A stretch of DNA of 64,000 bases from JAAYJK01 sp964501655 (GCA_964501655.1 CAZCTN010000003.1:1-64000), one strand, 5' to 3'; counted from the stretch's first letter, positions 42,928 to 52,513 are shown. The notes: generated by a model from the sequence alone, not told the origin. A program made the numbers and translations.

Positions 42928-44571
42928 TTAATTAATGAATATGGATTGGCTGCTTTCATCCCATTCCACCGTGTATCCGAGATACTCAGCCACCAATCTA
43001 ACCGGCACATAGGTGCGGCCGTCGATAATAACCGGAGCAGTACTCATAGTCAGGGCTTGTTCTCCCTGATAATAGGTAGTGGAGTTGATTTTTAGAACCA
43101 AATCTTCTTCATATCCATTGCCCAGCACTACTGTATCAGGCGGCTGCCAGCTGACTTCACCTCCCAGATAGTCGGTGGTCTCCCGCAAAGGAAGCAGTGC
43201 CCGGGAATTGATTATCACCGGCTGGCTGTCTTCAAAATACATGGGATAGCCGTAAATATAGACTTTAACTGCTCCATCATCATATTCGTCCCATCTGTAA
43301 TCATCCCAGTCGTAATCATCCCATTCTCCCCTATAGGGCAGGATGTCGGTAATATCCATTACCATACTGTTATCCTCGTTAAGTTCCGGCAGAATGATCC
43401 TGGCCTCACTCTTATAATCCATTTTGGTCTTCAAGACTATCTTGCCGCTTAGCGATTCTTCTTCGGTTTTAATACTGCCGGCCAGTTCTATGTCCATATT
43501 GCTCTTTCTGGCATCAGCAGTTGCTTTTCCTTGTAGGTTCAAGTCCATGAAAAAATCAGGACAATCTGCCAAAAAAGCCATATCAACCAGGCTGGTATAA
43601 CTGTTGTTGATACCCAGTTCAGTAATGCCGCTCATTTTCAGATCCACTTTGCCATCTGTGTCATCATAGCTGAAATGGACCGAGGTTTCTAATCTGTCGG
43701 CTCTAGCCGTTATCATGAATTCATCAACGGTGAAGGGCAACTCCAAATCAGCCAGATCCGAAAGCTGTAATGAATCTATTCCCTCCACAAAGGATTCTAT
43801 CATAATCTCTTTCAGTTCTTCATATTCTTCATCACTTAAGTAAGGCGGTTTACTCATAATCGCGGTAAATTTCTCAGCCAGATCCCGGCTGTTGCTCTTG
43901 AGGTTGCCGATAAAACGTGCCGATCCCAGCATTGATGGCTTAATCTCCAACACCGTATCACAGTCTTTAAAGCTAAAATAGTCAGCTGGTATAGTATTCA
44001 GCACTGCCCGGCAGAATTCTTGGATCTGCTCTGTTTTGTTGTAGATATCCATATTATAAGTTAACATCTCCTGGAAAAGAGCCGACTCTTCTTCGCTTAG
44101 AAACGGCTTAAGCACCAGATAAGCCGGCATGTCCTGAAACTCATCCTTATAAGCAGAGTCAAATTGAGCCAAGGTCTCCAGGGTTTTCCGTGGTATTATA
44201 ATGCCATCGGGGCTTATGTATGCCTTGGCATCCAGGCTGTACTCCATCACCTGGCCCTCCAGGGTTATCTGAGCCTTTCCGTCCTTCTGCTTGGATATGA
44301 TCTCCAGGCTTCCCCGGCAGGGCACCACACTTTTAGTATCCCCTTCACTGTCCTGATAACTACTTTCTGTCAACTCTCCATCGAAATTAAAACTTATGGT
44401 ATTGCGCTTCATACTATCCATATAGGAGCTCTGTATCTTAAAACTCTTATCCAATATATTCATATAATTACGAATAAATTGCTTTTTGGCATCCTCACTG
44501 GCTACTGCCGCTCCAGGCATAGACAACAACAGAATCAATAAACACAGGGTACAGCTTATTATTCTCCGCAC
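42928..44571 (-). CDS. Secreted protein with C-terminal copper-amine-oxidase-N (stalk) domain
   Basis: 547 residues from a GTG at 44571 (SD GGGGGAA). Signal peptide (RRIISCTLCLLILLLSMPGAAVAS). The large middle part (about 30-430) is of unknown fold. An Asp/Trp/Tyr-rich stretch WDDYDWDDYRWDEYDDG follows, then two half-repeats of the stalk domain (VIINSRALLPLRETTDYLGG and VIIDGRTYVPVRLVAEYLGY). The stalk domain is common in exported proteins of clostridia. Function unknown; surface location likely. Confidence 0.8.
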   Translation of the reverse strand: MRRIISCTLCLLILLLSMPGAAVASEDAKKQFIRNYMNILDKSFKIQSSYMDSMKRNTISFNFDGELTESSYQDSEGDTKSVVPCRGSLEIISKQKDGKAQITLEGQVMEYSLDAKAYISPDGIIIPRKTLETLAQFDSAYKDEFQDMPAYLVLKPFLSEEESALFQEMLTYNMDIYNKTEQIQEFCRAVLNTIPADYFSFKDCDTVLEIKPSMLGSARFIGNLKSNSRDLAEKFTAIMSKPPYLSDEEYEELKEIMIESFVEGIDSLQLSDLADLELPFTVDEFMITARADRLETSVHFSYDDTDGKVDLKMSGITELGINNSYTSLVDMAFLADCPDFFMDLNLQGKATADARKSNMDIELAGSIKTEEESLSGKIVLKTKMDYKSEARIILPELNEDNSMVMDITDILPYRGEWDDYDWDDYRWDEYDDGAVKVYIYGYPMYFEDSQPVIINSRALLPLRETTDYLGGEVSWQPPDTVVLGNGYEEDLVLKINSTTYYQGEQALTMSTAPVIIDGRTYVPVRLVAEYLGYTVEWDESSQSIFIN

Positions 44572-44661
44572 CTTCAATTCCCCCTTATAAGTTTTATCTT
44601 GCCGAACCATCCTACGATTACTAATTATACCATAATTATGCTTTCTGGTAAGGAATAAATT

Positions 44662-44731
44662 ACCAAACAAGGGGACGGTTCTTTTGTTTGCTTGCGTTCA
44701 AGCAAACAAAAGAACCGTCCCCTCGTTTGGT
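44662..44731. repeat. Long perfect hairpin, REP-like element
   Basis: Arms of about 24 bp, with cores GGGGACGGTTCTTTTG and CAAAAGAACCGTCCCC, a 4-base loop (CGTT) and flanking ACCAAAC/GTTTGGT. The GAACCGTCCCC-type core resembles REP sequences linked to IS200/IS605-like REP transposases in other bacteria. It lies between two same-strand genes and could also act as a terminator. Confidence 0.7.
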
Positions 44732-44736
44732 CCGTT

Positions 44737-46650
44737 TTAAGATTTCAGGCCCTCCGCCTCTTCAATCCGAATTATGGCCCCCGTAATCTTCCCGTCTTCC
44801 CAGACCGGTCTGATTTTAATTTTAGCCGGTTGACTGCTGCCTTCCTTATTAGTTAATATAACGTCGTACAAATTTCCTCCGTTTGTCTGTAGATTTTCCA
44901 GTAAATTGCCACCGGTTATTTTTCCGCTGCTGTCCTCAATAATTTCCATAATATTTTTGCCGGGCAGATCATCCACTGCATAGCCAATCAAATTAGCAAA
45001 CTTGAGATTTACCATCCTTATTGTTCCGCGCAGATTGCAGGTAAGAATCAAGCCTTCCAGGTTATCAATCAAGGTGAATAAACACTTGCGGTCTCGTCTG
45101 ACTTTTTCTTCAGCTTCCTTCAGTTGCTGCCTGCTCTTATAGCGTTCGGTAATATCGCGCAAAGACTCGATAGCCCCGATTAGATTGCCTTTCTTATCAT
45201 ACCAGGGCATAGCCTGACCCCATAGGTAGTGCCCTTCCCCTCTTAGGAAAGGGGTGTCAAATTCACTGATTACCGTGTATTTATCCACCTCAACGATTGA
45301 GTAGTACTGCTGAACCTCCTCCGGCCTTAAGACCATATCAACCATGATTGGTCTTCTCTTGTTGTAAAAGGCCAGGGCATATTCATAATCTCCTTTGCCC
45401 AGCATCTCTTCTGCCTTGATATCAGTTAACTCTTCCATGGCGGTATTCCAGACTACTACTCTGCCTTCCAAATCAATGGCCATGGTGGCGTCCGGCAGGA
45501 AGGAGATGAAACTCTCCAGGTTGTCTGCGGTTTCTATAACTGCAGCTTCTTTCATCTTGCGCTGGGTAACATCCCGAGCAATGCCCTGGACTGCCACAGC
45601 CTTTCCGCCTTTATAGATAGGAGTGATATTTACATCCAAGTAGACCCTTGAATCGAATTTGGTAACAATTTCCATTTCATAATTGGTGCTTTGATCCTGA
45701 GGCATTCTCTGGTATTGAAATCCTCGCAGCAGTTTCAGGCTGTCTTCGCTGGCCAGTTGCTGAATATTCATTTTCACCAGTTCTTCTTCCCAGTAGCCGG
45801 TAATTCTCTCTCCGGCCTGGTTAACCGAAATAAAGTTGCCGGCCAAATCGTGAATAAATATCATGTCGGCCGGGTTATCGAACAATCCTTCGTAACGTTC
45901 GTATACTTCCCGCAGTTCCTTTTCCACATACTTGCGCCGGGTGATATCCTGTATCACGGCAACCACCCTAATGTCATTACCGATCTGAATCCGCCTGGAT
46001 TTAAGTTCGATCCAAAAGGTGCGTCCGGTTTTATCCCGGACTTTCCATTCCATGCGCTTCACTTTGAGTTCCGCTGGTTTTTTCAGCCAGCGCAAGAAAT
46101 CATCCTCGTTGAATGGCGGTTCACCCGCGGTCAGTTCTCTCATTGACAAGCTCAGGAACTCATCCCGCTCATAACCGAACATCTCACAGGCAGACTGGTT
46201 AACGTCCACAATACTGTTGTCATTTACATCATGCATAATCACAGCGTCATTTATTTCATCAAAGATTACTCGCTGATTGACAGTCAAAGATTTTACTGTT
46301 TCCTGCCAGCGTTTAAGATTGTCTATATTTTCAGCTAGAGCAATAATACCAACCGGGGTTTTAAATATCCGCTCACGATAATACTGATTTCCAATTTTCC
46401 CCTGGGCAGAAAGGGTTTTACCCGTGTCAAGAACCTCCAGGTAAGCCTGATGACATTCCTCTCCGATCTTTTCGGGAAAACTCTCCAGCAGATATTTCCC
46501 TGTTATTTCATCCACCGTAAGCCCTGCCTGTCTGGCATATGCAGGGTTGCAATACGAAACCGTCAGGTCCTCGTACATTGCTATTACCGGATTCTCAATA
46601 CTGTCCAGCATGCTTTGATACTCAGTATTTTCCCCTGGCATAGTCTTCAC
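44737..46650 (-). CDS. Multi-PAS sensor protein without recognisable output domain
   Basis: 637 residues with about five PAS/PAC units (about 12-115, 125-240, 250-370, 380-505, 520-630), recognised by repeated GR/NxxxVNxxxxxxxGY-type cores and DITxR ends (IQDITRRKYV, IARDVTQRKM, LRDITERYKS). No kinase, GGDEF, HTH, methyl-accepting or signal-peptide segment is visible. It probably passes a signal by binding another protein. ATG after AGGGGTGAAGA. Confidence 0.8.
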   Translation of the reverse strand: MKTMPGENTEYQSMLDSIENPVIAMYEDLTVSYCNPAYARQAGLTVDEITGKYLLESFPEKIGEECHQAYLEVLDTGKTLSAQGKIGNQYYRERIFKTPVGIIALAENIDNLKRWQETVKSLTVNQRVIFDEINDAVIMHDVNDNSIVDVNQSACEMFGYERDEFLSLSMRELTAGEPPFNEDDFLRWLKKPAELKVKRMEWKVRDKTGRTFWIELKSRRIQIGNDIRVVAVIQDITRRKYVEKELREVYERYEGLFDNPADMIFIHDLAGNFISVNQAGERITGYWEEELVKMNIQQLASEDSLKLLRGFQYQRMPQDQSTNYEMEIVTKFDSRVYLDVNITPIYKGGKAVAVQGIARDVTQRKMKEAAVIETADNLESFISFLPDATMAIDLEGRVVVWNTAMEELTDIKAEEMLGKGDYEYALAFYNKRRPIMVDMVLRPEEVQQYYSIVEVDKYTVISEFDTPFLRGEGHYLWGQAMPWYDKKGNLIGAIESLRDITERYKSRQQLKEAEEKVRRDRKCLFTLIDNLEGLILTCNLRGTIRMVNLKFANLIGYAVDDLPGKNIMEIIEDSSGKITGGNLLENLQTNGGNLYDVILTNKEGSSQPAKIKIRPVWEDGKITGAIIRIEEAEGLKS

Positions 46651-46826
46651 CCCTTTTCATTGTTCATCAAAAGCTCCTGGTTAAGTACAATTCTACATAC
46701 TATCATTATTACGTGAAAAGAACATAAAGGTCAATCGCTAAGGAATAAGTACATCATTTCACATTAGCGATAATACTAGTTATTAGCACAATAAGGCAGT
46801 TTTTCGGATGTTTACCATCACCTATA

Positions 46827-46851
46827 AATCCCCGGCAAAAAGCCGGGGATT
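46827..46851. terminator. Hairpin, probable terminator of the small ORF at 46907
   Basis: AATCCCCGGC/GCCGGGGATT with a loop of five A (plus strand). Only weak T-tails. Confidence 0.45.
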
Positions 46852-46906
46852 GTGCATTCTATGAGATCAGTCATTAACTGTTATTGTTTATATTGTTTAC
46901 CTTTTC

Positions 46907-47059
46907 TTATACTTCATTGCATAGTTCTTCAGCCAGCAGCTTGCTCTTCTCAGACAAGCGCAGGGCTAAATCAGCGGCATCTGCATGCCTTCCGGTAATC
47001 AAGGTGGAAGCCAGATCGGCCAGCAGGTTTTTAATTTCCAGGAGTAATTTGGTTATCAT
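46907..47059 (-). CDS. Small helical protein, 50 residues
   Basis: Not a recognised family. ATG with SD AGAGGTGG seven bases upstream. Product is one or two amphipathic helices (LLLEIKNLLADLAS and AADLALRLSEKSKLLAEELC). Complete and bounded by a hairpin downstream. Small size resembles partner or anti-kinase peptides, but that is only an analogy. Confidence 0.6.
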   Translation of the reverse strand: MITKLLLEIKNLLADLASTLITGRHADAADLALRLSEKSKLLAEELCNEV

Positions 47060-47185
47060 ATAAACCACCTCTTAAAGAGTGCATTATTTCGTAAACGTAG
47101 TTTTTATATATTTTCATTTTAATACACAATAACTCCATATACAATATTATTGTTCATTAATTTTATTGCTGATCATCTGCCTATC

Positions 47186-47962
47186 TTAAGCATTACCACT
47201 GTCATTTATTTTCAGAACTATGGGGCAATGGTCGGAACCCGGAACCCCGTCCAGTATAACACAATCCTGCACGTGATTTATCATCTGCTTACTGACATAA
47301 AAATAGTCAATCCTCCACCCCACGTTGCGTTCCCTGGCCATAGTGCGATAACTCCACCATGAATACTGGGTCTTGTCCGGATATAAGAATCTGAACACGT
47401 CGATATAGCCCCGGGATAGAAATTCATCCAAAAGGGCTCTTTCTACCGGCAGAAATCCGGATCGATTCTCATTGGCTCTGGGATTCTTTAGATCTATTTC
47501 CCGATGAGCGGTATTAAAATCACCGCAAATTATCAGATTGGGCTGTATTATTTTCATCTGATCGCAAATATCCATTAGTTTATTATAGAAACGAAGTTTA
47601 TAATCCAACCGCTCCTGGTTCTGCTGTCCATTAGGGAAATATATGTTAAGGAGGGTAAATTCTTCATAACTGCTGATGATTACCCGTCCTTCAATATCAA
47701 ATTCTTCGGCCCCGAGATCATAGTCTACCGCCAGGGGCAATTTTCTGACGTAGGTTGCTACTCCGCTGTATCCTCTGCGTCGGGCCGGGTTCCAGTAGCT
47801 GGTGTAACCCTTTATCTCTACCAGTTCCTTTTCCAGTTGCTCGGGATGAGCCTTGGTTTCCTGCAGGCATAATATGTCGGGAGATTCCTCCCGCACCCAG
47901 TCCAGAAACCCTTTTTTGGCTGCCGCCCGTATACCGTTAACATTCCATGAGCATATTTTCAA
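47186..47962 (-). CDS. xth: Exodeoxyribonuclease III (AP endonuclease)
   Basis: 258 residues from a TTG at 47962 (SD GGGGAGAG); the longer frame to 48031 lacks an SD. Motifs KICSWNVNGIRA, LCLQETK (metal Glu), YSGVATYVRK, GDFNTAHREIDL, GFLPVERALLDEFLSRGYIDVFR, YSWWSYR, WRIDYFYVS and PGSDHCPIVL (catalytic Asp/His). Base-excision repair. Confidence 0.94.
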   Translation of the reverse strand: MKICSWNVNGIRAAAKKGFLDWVREESPDILCLQETKAHPEQLEKELVEIKGYTSYWNPARRRGYSGVATYVRKLPLAVDYDLGAEEFDIEGRVIISSYEEFTLLNIYFPNGQQNQERLDYKLRFYNKLMDICDQMKIIQPNLIICGDFNTAHREIDLKNPRANENRSGFLPVERALLDEFLSRGYIDVFRFLYPDKTQYSWWSYRTMARERNVGWRIDYFYVSKQMINHVQDCVILDGVPGSDHCPIVLKINDSGNA

Positions 47963-48042
47963 TGCTTCACTCTCCCCTATTCCTAACCTATAACAGAAAG
48001 GCCGGAGCTCCCTGCCCCGGCCTGGATGCATGACTCCTGAGG

Positions 48043-48888
48043 TTATGGAAGTTTGACCATGATTTTTCCGACAATTTCTTCCATCTGTTCGGATTTGTAT
48101 TCTTCTATTCTGCCGGCGTCAACCAGCTGGTTCAGCTTGATATCCCAGGGCAGGCTTCCCAGGTAATCTATGCCAGATTCACGGGAGACGGTTTCGCCCT
48201 GATTCTGACCGAATATTTCGATAATCTCGTTGCAGTGCGGGCATATGGCATGACTCATGTTTTCTATGATACCCAGAATGGGAATATTCATCTTCTGGGT
48301 CATCTTAATGGTTTTTTTAACCACCATGAAAGCCAGATCCTGGGGGGATGATACTATAACTATTCCATTAACCGGCAGTGATTGCATTACGGTCAGGGGT
48401 ACATCACCGGTGCCGGGAGGAAGGTCTACTACCATATAATCCAGGTCTCTCCAGTCAACTTCACCCCAAAATTGGTTAACTGCACCTGCCAGCAAAGGGC
48501 CTCTCCAGATTACCGGATCATCCTCATTGGGCAGAAAGAAATTTATCGACATCAGTTTGATTCCCATACGGGTGGTGGGCGGTATAATGCCGTATTCTGA
48601 TGCGAGCATGCCAGCGTCCTTGCTCACTCCAAAGGCCTTGGGCTGGCTGGGACCGGTTATATCCGCATCCAGTACCCCAACTGTTTTCCCCTGCCGGGCC
48701 AGGCTGGTGGCAATCAAGCCGGTAACTGAAGATTTCCCGACTCCTCCTTTGCCGCTCATAACTACTATCACGTTGCGAACACTATTTAATGCCCCCAGGA
48801 GGCTTTTGTCCTGTTGAGTCTGCCCGCATTCTGCAGGATCCAGATTACAGTTTCCACTAGAAGCACAGCTGCCGCATTGATCCGACAT
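48043..48888 (-). CDS. Mrp/NBP35-family Fe-S cluster carrier ATPase
   Basis: 281 residues from the ATG at 48888 (SD AAAGGGGA). N-terminal cysteines QCGSCASSGNC (NBP35-like), Walker A SGKGGVGKSS, switch DLPPGTGD and C-terminal CxxC CPHCNEI, the bridging cluster site. Carrier for Fe-S clusters. Confidence 0.93.
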   Translation of the reverse strand: MSDQCGSCASSGNCNLDPAECGQTQQDKSLLGALNSVRNVIVVMSGKGGVGKSSVTGLIATSLARQGKTVGVLDADITGPSQPKAFGVSKDAGMLASEYGIIPPTTRMGIKLMSINFFLPNEDDPVIWRGPLLAGAVNQFWGEVDWRDLDYMVVDLPPGTGDVPLTVMQSLPVNGIVIVSSPQDLAFMVVKKTIKMTQKMNIPILGIIENMSHAICPHCNEIIEIFGQNQGETVSRESGIDYLGSLPWDIKLNQLVDAGRIEEYKSEQMEEIVGKIMVKLP

Positions 48889-48984
48889 ATTCATTCCCCT
48901 TTCCAATAATAATTCCTTTCTATTATACACCCTACAGTCTATTTTTTAAGCATTTTTTTCGGGCATATGTCCTCTGGTTTCTTG

Positions 48985-49449
48985 TTATTCTACCGGCTGC
49001 CATTTATCCTTTTGCAGCATAAGCTCAATCATGTTCATCAGCCCTTGTTTAAACTCAGCATCGTCCTGAAGATTCCTTTTTTTATTCCGACCGGTTTTGT
49101 TTCTCGCCTGTCTGGCTTTCTGGTTGATATATCTCTGCATCAGAAGCGAATCGATGTTGGCTTTGGTATATATTTTACCTCCCGGATGAATCGCCCCGGT
49201 TCCCTTCTCCAGTACCATGGCTGCCAACCCGTAATCCTGGGTAACCACTATATCACCGACTGCAGCTTCATTAACAATGGCTATATCCACGGATTGGGAA
49301 TAGGAATCCACGGTCATCACCCGGGCATAACTGCTGTGAAGCTGATGATTATGGTTGCTTATCATTATTACCTCTATACTATATTGTTGAGCTAGTTCCT
49401 CAATAATATTCCTTACCGGACAGGCGTCGGCATCAACTAGTATTCTCAT
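48985..49449 (-). CDS. UPF0178 (YaiI/YqxD) family protein, DUF188
   Basis: 154 residues. Opens RILVDADACPVRNIIEELA and contains IVVTQDYGLAAMVLEKG, family hallmarks of a PIN-like nuclease fold, followed by a basic tail (KARQARNKTGRNKKR). Biochemical role unproven. Ends 4 bases after... its start lies 4 bases downstream of the DUF296 gene stop, so the two are cotranscribed. Confidence 0.9.
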   Translation of the reverse strand: MRILVDADACPVRNIIEELAQQYSIEVIMISNHNHQLHSSYARVMTVDSYSQSVDIAIVNEAAVGDIVVTQDYGLAAMVLEKGTGAIHPGGKIYTKANIDSLLMQRYINQKARQARNKTGRNKKRNLQDDAEFKQGLMNMIELMLQKDKWQPVE

Positions 49450-49453
49450 ACTC

Positions 49454-49897
49454 TTAGCTTTCCCAATCCAGGACTTTTACCTGCAGGTTGGGGTCTGCGA
49501 TTCTCCGGACCGATATTTCATCCAACTCAAGCATCACCGCTTCCACAAGCAGATATGCCTGCAAGTCCCGGCGCAAACATCCGGTCAGTACGCTGCCGCT
49601 TCGACCTGCTGATCCGTGAATATGCAAAGACGGATTACCCTCTTCATTACGAAGGATGGTTCCAATGGCTATTAATTCTCGGCCGTCATCGAAAAATTGT
49701 TCTATTCCCCGGGGAGGTACCAGGCATTCTTCCGGTCCCAATACCATTCCCCCGCTTCTTAATGCTCCGATGAGCATAAGCACGGCTGTATTTATGTCTT
49801 CCTGTTCTGCCAGCCGGACCAATTCCGCCATTACATCGTCTCCGTGTTCCAGTTGGATAATAAAAGCCCTGCCCAGCCTGCCGACTTGATATTTCAT
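49454..49897 (-). CDS. PPC/DUF296 domain protein
   Basis: 147 residues from the ATG at 49897 (SD GGGAGGTGG); a longer frame to 50149 would overlap the divergent sigma-factor gene. PPC-domain features: IIQLEHGDDVMAELVRLAEQ, ALRSGGMVLG, LHIHGSAGRSGSVLTGCL (HxH) and ELDEISVRRIADPN. The bacterial single-domain members are trimers of uncertain role, possibly DNA-binding. Confidence 0.88.
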   Translation of the reverse strand: MKYQVGRLGRAFIIQLEHGDDVMAELVRLAEQEDINTAVLMLIGALRSGGMVLGPEECLVPPRGIEQFFDDGRELIAIGTILRNEEGNPSLHIHGSAGRSGSVLTGCLRRDLQAYLLVEAVMLELDEISVRRIADPNLQVKVLDWES

Positions 49898-50069
49898 AAT
49901 CCACCTCCCAAGTATTCTGTAACAGTTTAGCATATTGCCGCCGGCTTTTCTTCTTTGAGCCAATTTTATCCTATCTCTTCCAGTCAATCTACCAAATTGC
50001 TCCGACTTAGTGTAAGCTTTAAGTGAACTTGACGTAATAATGTTGAACGGAATTGGGGAGCTGATTGTT

Positions 50070-50666
50070 TTGACAAGTGACGAACTACTCGCCAGTAGAT
50101 CTTTAAGCGGGGATCTGGCGGCTTTTGAGGAGTTGGTTAACCGCTTCAAAAACCGGGTGTTCGCTTTAGTTTACCGGATAGTAGGCCAGCAACAAGAAGC
50201 AGAAGATGTAACCCAGGAGGTCTTTTTGACCGTTTATGAAAAGCTTTATCAATACGATAACAGCAAAAAATTTGCACCCTGGATTTTCCGTATTGCTACC
50301 AACGCAAGTATAAGTGCCTTGCGGAGGAAGAAGAAGGTGGTACTGCTTAATTTTGAGGAGAGTTATTCAAGCAATTATGATCCCAATTATTCTGCTCTTT
50401 CTACCGACCCCCAGTTTATGTTCGAACGCAAGGAATTGGAACAAGAAATATCGGCGGCCATAATGCAGCTGCCGGAAAGCTACCGAGCGGTGATTACCCT
50501 TAGATATCATCTGGACCTGGATAATCAGGAAATAGCTGATGTCCTGGGTATAAGCCGGGAAAACGTTGAAGTCAGGATTCACCGGGCCAGGAAGGCTCTC
50601 AGGAAAATTATCCTGCAGCAAAAGGAAGAAAGGGGGAGAAGCTATGAATTGTCAGCAAATAGATGA
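50070..50666 (+). CDS. ECF-type RNA polymerase sigma factor
   Basis: 198 residues from a TTG at 50070, eight bases after GGGGAG; an in-frame ATG at 50040 lacks an SD. Region 2 (FEELVNRFKNRVFALVYRIVGQQQEAEDVTQEVF) and region 4 (LPESYRAVITLRYHLDLDNQEIADVLGISRENVEVRIHRARKALR). It overlaps the anti-sigma gene by 23 bases. Confidence 0.93.
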   Translation: MTSDELLASRSLSGDLAAFEELVNRFKNRVFALVYRIVGQQQEAEDVTQEVFLTVYEKLYQYDNSKKFAPWIFRIATNASISALRRKKKVVLLNFEESYSSNYDPNYSALSTDPQFMFERKELEQEISAAIMQLPESYRAVITLRYHLDLDNQEIADVLGISRENVEVRIHRARKALRKIILQQKEERGRSYELSANR

Positions 50667-51681
50667 ATATATATTTGCCTATTGCGATGACACCCTTTCC
50701 CCTGACCTTCGTATACTGATAGATGAGCACCTAAAAGTATGTGAGCATTGCAGAACAATGGTCAATCTGGCCCAAATGGAACAGCAAATACTATCTGAAG
50801 TTCCTGATATTCCTCCTTTAAGCGAGGATTTTAACCAGCGATTGATGGTTTCCCTGGCCGGGATTTCAGCTTCTCCTGCTGCACCTTCAGGGCCGGTGAG
50901 CTTTTTAAGCCCCTTGCGCTTTTTGGCCGGCGGCACTATAGCGGCGGCAGCTATACTACTGGCCTTGTATCTGCCGGGATTGACAAGTCTCTTTCCCGAT
51001 AAGCAGTCCTTTAATATAGCTGAACAGCAGGTTCAGAATGAATCAGGAGCAGAGCAGCCTGGCGAAAGCGGGTCATCGGACCGGGGATTCTTAGAAGATA
51101 ATAAGCAATATGATCAGGGCTTGTGGCCTGCCGGGGATGAGTTATCTTATGAGACTAAATCCACAACTGCGACCAACACCGACCAAGAAATGAACCGATC
51201 CTTTGGCTCGCCTGACTATAGCCAGTCCGTTTCAAGCCAGAAAAACAGCAATCGCTCATTCAGCTTAACCGTGCCCGCCGGAAATCTCACCCCAGATTTG
51301 GATTCGGAGGAGGACGAACTGGATCTGCTTTCCCTGCATCCAGGCAATATCCCCCCGGAATACAAGCTGGATAAAATAATAAATACCAGCTATAATGCCA
51401 TCACCTATGTATATCGCAACTCAGGCAACAGCGAGTTGCTGGAGATAACCATAGCCTCAGCAGATGATGATGCCGCCCCGCTGATGAAGTCCTATGCAGA
51501 TACGGCCGGCTTGGGCGGGATTCCGGAATCGGAATGCTCCATCCCTGAAGAAGGCCTGCTGAATACTGCTAATATCAGCACCAACTATGGAAACCAGTCC
51601 TTGACAATCAACCTGAAAGCTGCTATGCCTCTGGATCAACTGGAGGAGTTAGCCAGATCCATAACATTTGAGGAGGGATAA
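50644..51681 (+). CDS. Membrane anti-sigma factor with zinc finger
   Basis: 345 residues; ATG inside the end of the sigma gene (SD GGGGGAGAAG). Anti-sigma zinc motif HLKVCEHC (H-x3-C-x2-C, about residue 33-40), one membrane span (about 98-120), then a Ser/Asn/Gln-rich linker and an extracytoplasmic domain (about 235-345). Keeps the sigma factor inactive until an envelope signal arrives (inferred from family and context). Confidence 0.88.
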   Translation: MNCQQIDEYIFAYCDDTLSPDLRILIDEHLKVCEHCRTMVNLAQMEQQILSEVPDIPPLSEDFNQRLMVSLAGISASPAAPSGPVSFLSPLRFLAGGTIAAAAILLALYLPGLTSLFPDKQSFNIAEQQVQNESGAEQPGESGSSDRGFLEDNKQYDQGLWPAGDELSYETKSTTATNTDQEMNRSFGSPDYSQSVSSQKNSNRSFSLTVPAGNLTPDLDSEEDELDLLSLHPGNIPPEYKLDKIINTSYNAITYVYRNSGNSELLEITIASADDDAAPLMKSYADTAGLGGIPESECSIPEEGLLNTANISTNYGNQSLTINLKAAMPLDQLEELARSITFEEG

Positions 51682-51685
51682 ATTC

Positions 51686-52435
51686 ATGAATCTTACCATC
51701 ATTAAAATAAAAAAGCGGAAATATGCACTGGCCTTTACCCTTATGATAGTGTTCCTGTTTACCGTACCCGGTATAACCATAGCCCAGGAGGCTGACATTT
51801 CCACCCTGCCGGTTGTAGTGGTAAGCGCCTCCCGTACAGTAACCGTCAGTCCTGATCAGGCGGAGATCTCCATGGCGGTCATGAAAACCGATCCCAATCT
51901 TGACCTGGCCCTCAAATCCAATAACCAGTCCACTGAGCAGGTAATACAGGCCCTGGAACGGGCTGGGATAAAACCAGAGGATATCAAAACCTCCAATTTC
52001 AGTGTCTATCCGGAATATGATTACTCAGAGTCAGGCCGCAGCAGGATTACCGCCTACCAGGTGAGAAATGAAATATCGGTACTGGTGAGAGATCTGAACC
52101 TGCTGGGAGATATACTGGATACTGCCATCAGGAGCGGCGCCAACAATCTAAACTATATAAGCTTCCAGAAGGCGGATACCTCGGCCGCCGAGGACCAGGC
52201 CCTGGTTCAAGCAGTGAAAAGAGCCCGGGAGAAAGCATTGATCCTATCCAAGGCTGCCGGCATGAATCTGGGCCGTTTGTTAAGTATAAGCGAAGGGTAC
52301 AGCCAGCCGGTATTATACAGCAATAAGGTATATGCGGATACCAGTGCCGGAGGAATGGGAGCATCTTCTGTTCCTATCAATCCGGGAGAACTGCAGATCA
52401 GCGCCACTGTAACCTGTATATTTGAAATGAATTGA
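51686..52435 (+). CDS. Exported SIMPL (DUF541) domain protein
   Basis: 249 residues from the ATG at 51686 (SD GAGGAGGG). Signal peptide or N-terminal anchor (LAFTLMIVFLFTVPGITIAQ). SIMPL domain: VVVSASRTVTVSPDQAEISM, EQVIQALERAGIKPEDIKTSNF, YQVRNEISVLVRDL and REKALILSKAAGMNLGRLLSISE. Third gene of the sigma/anti-sigma operon, 4 bases after the previous stop; likely an envelope stress protein. Confidence 0.88.
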   Translation: MNLTIIKIKKRKYALAFTLMIVFLFTVPGITIAQEADISTLPVVVVSASRTVTVSPDQAEISMAVMKTDPNLDLALKSNNQSTEQVIQALERAGIKPEDIKTSNFSVYPEYDYSESGRSRITAYQVRNEISVLVRDLNLLGDILDTAIRSGANNLNYISFQKADTSAAEDQALVQAVKRAREKALILSKAAGMNLGRLLSISEGYSQPVLYSNKVYADTSAGGMGASSVPINPGELQISATVTCIFEMN

Positions 52436-52513
52436 AACCCGAGTATCTGATCCAACTGACCGGGATGATTCAGCTTACTGATTATTTACCCTGATGCTTG
52501 GGGGACTATTAGA

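Noticed and set aside
46760..46815. Fourth fluoride riboswitch upstream of the five-PAS gene
   Set aside because: The minus strand has GGTGATGG and later AACTGCC...GCTAATA, but the first stem cannot close and there is no terminator platform.
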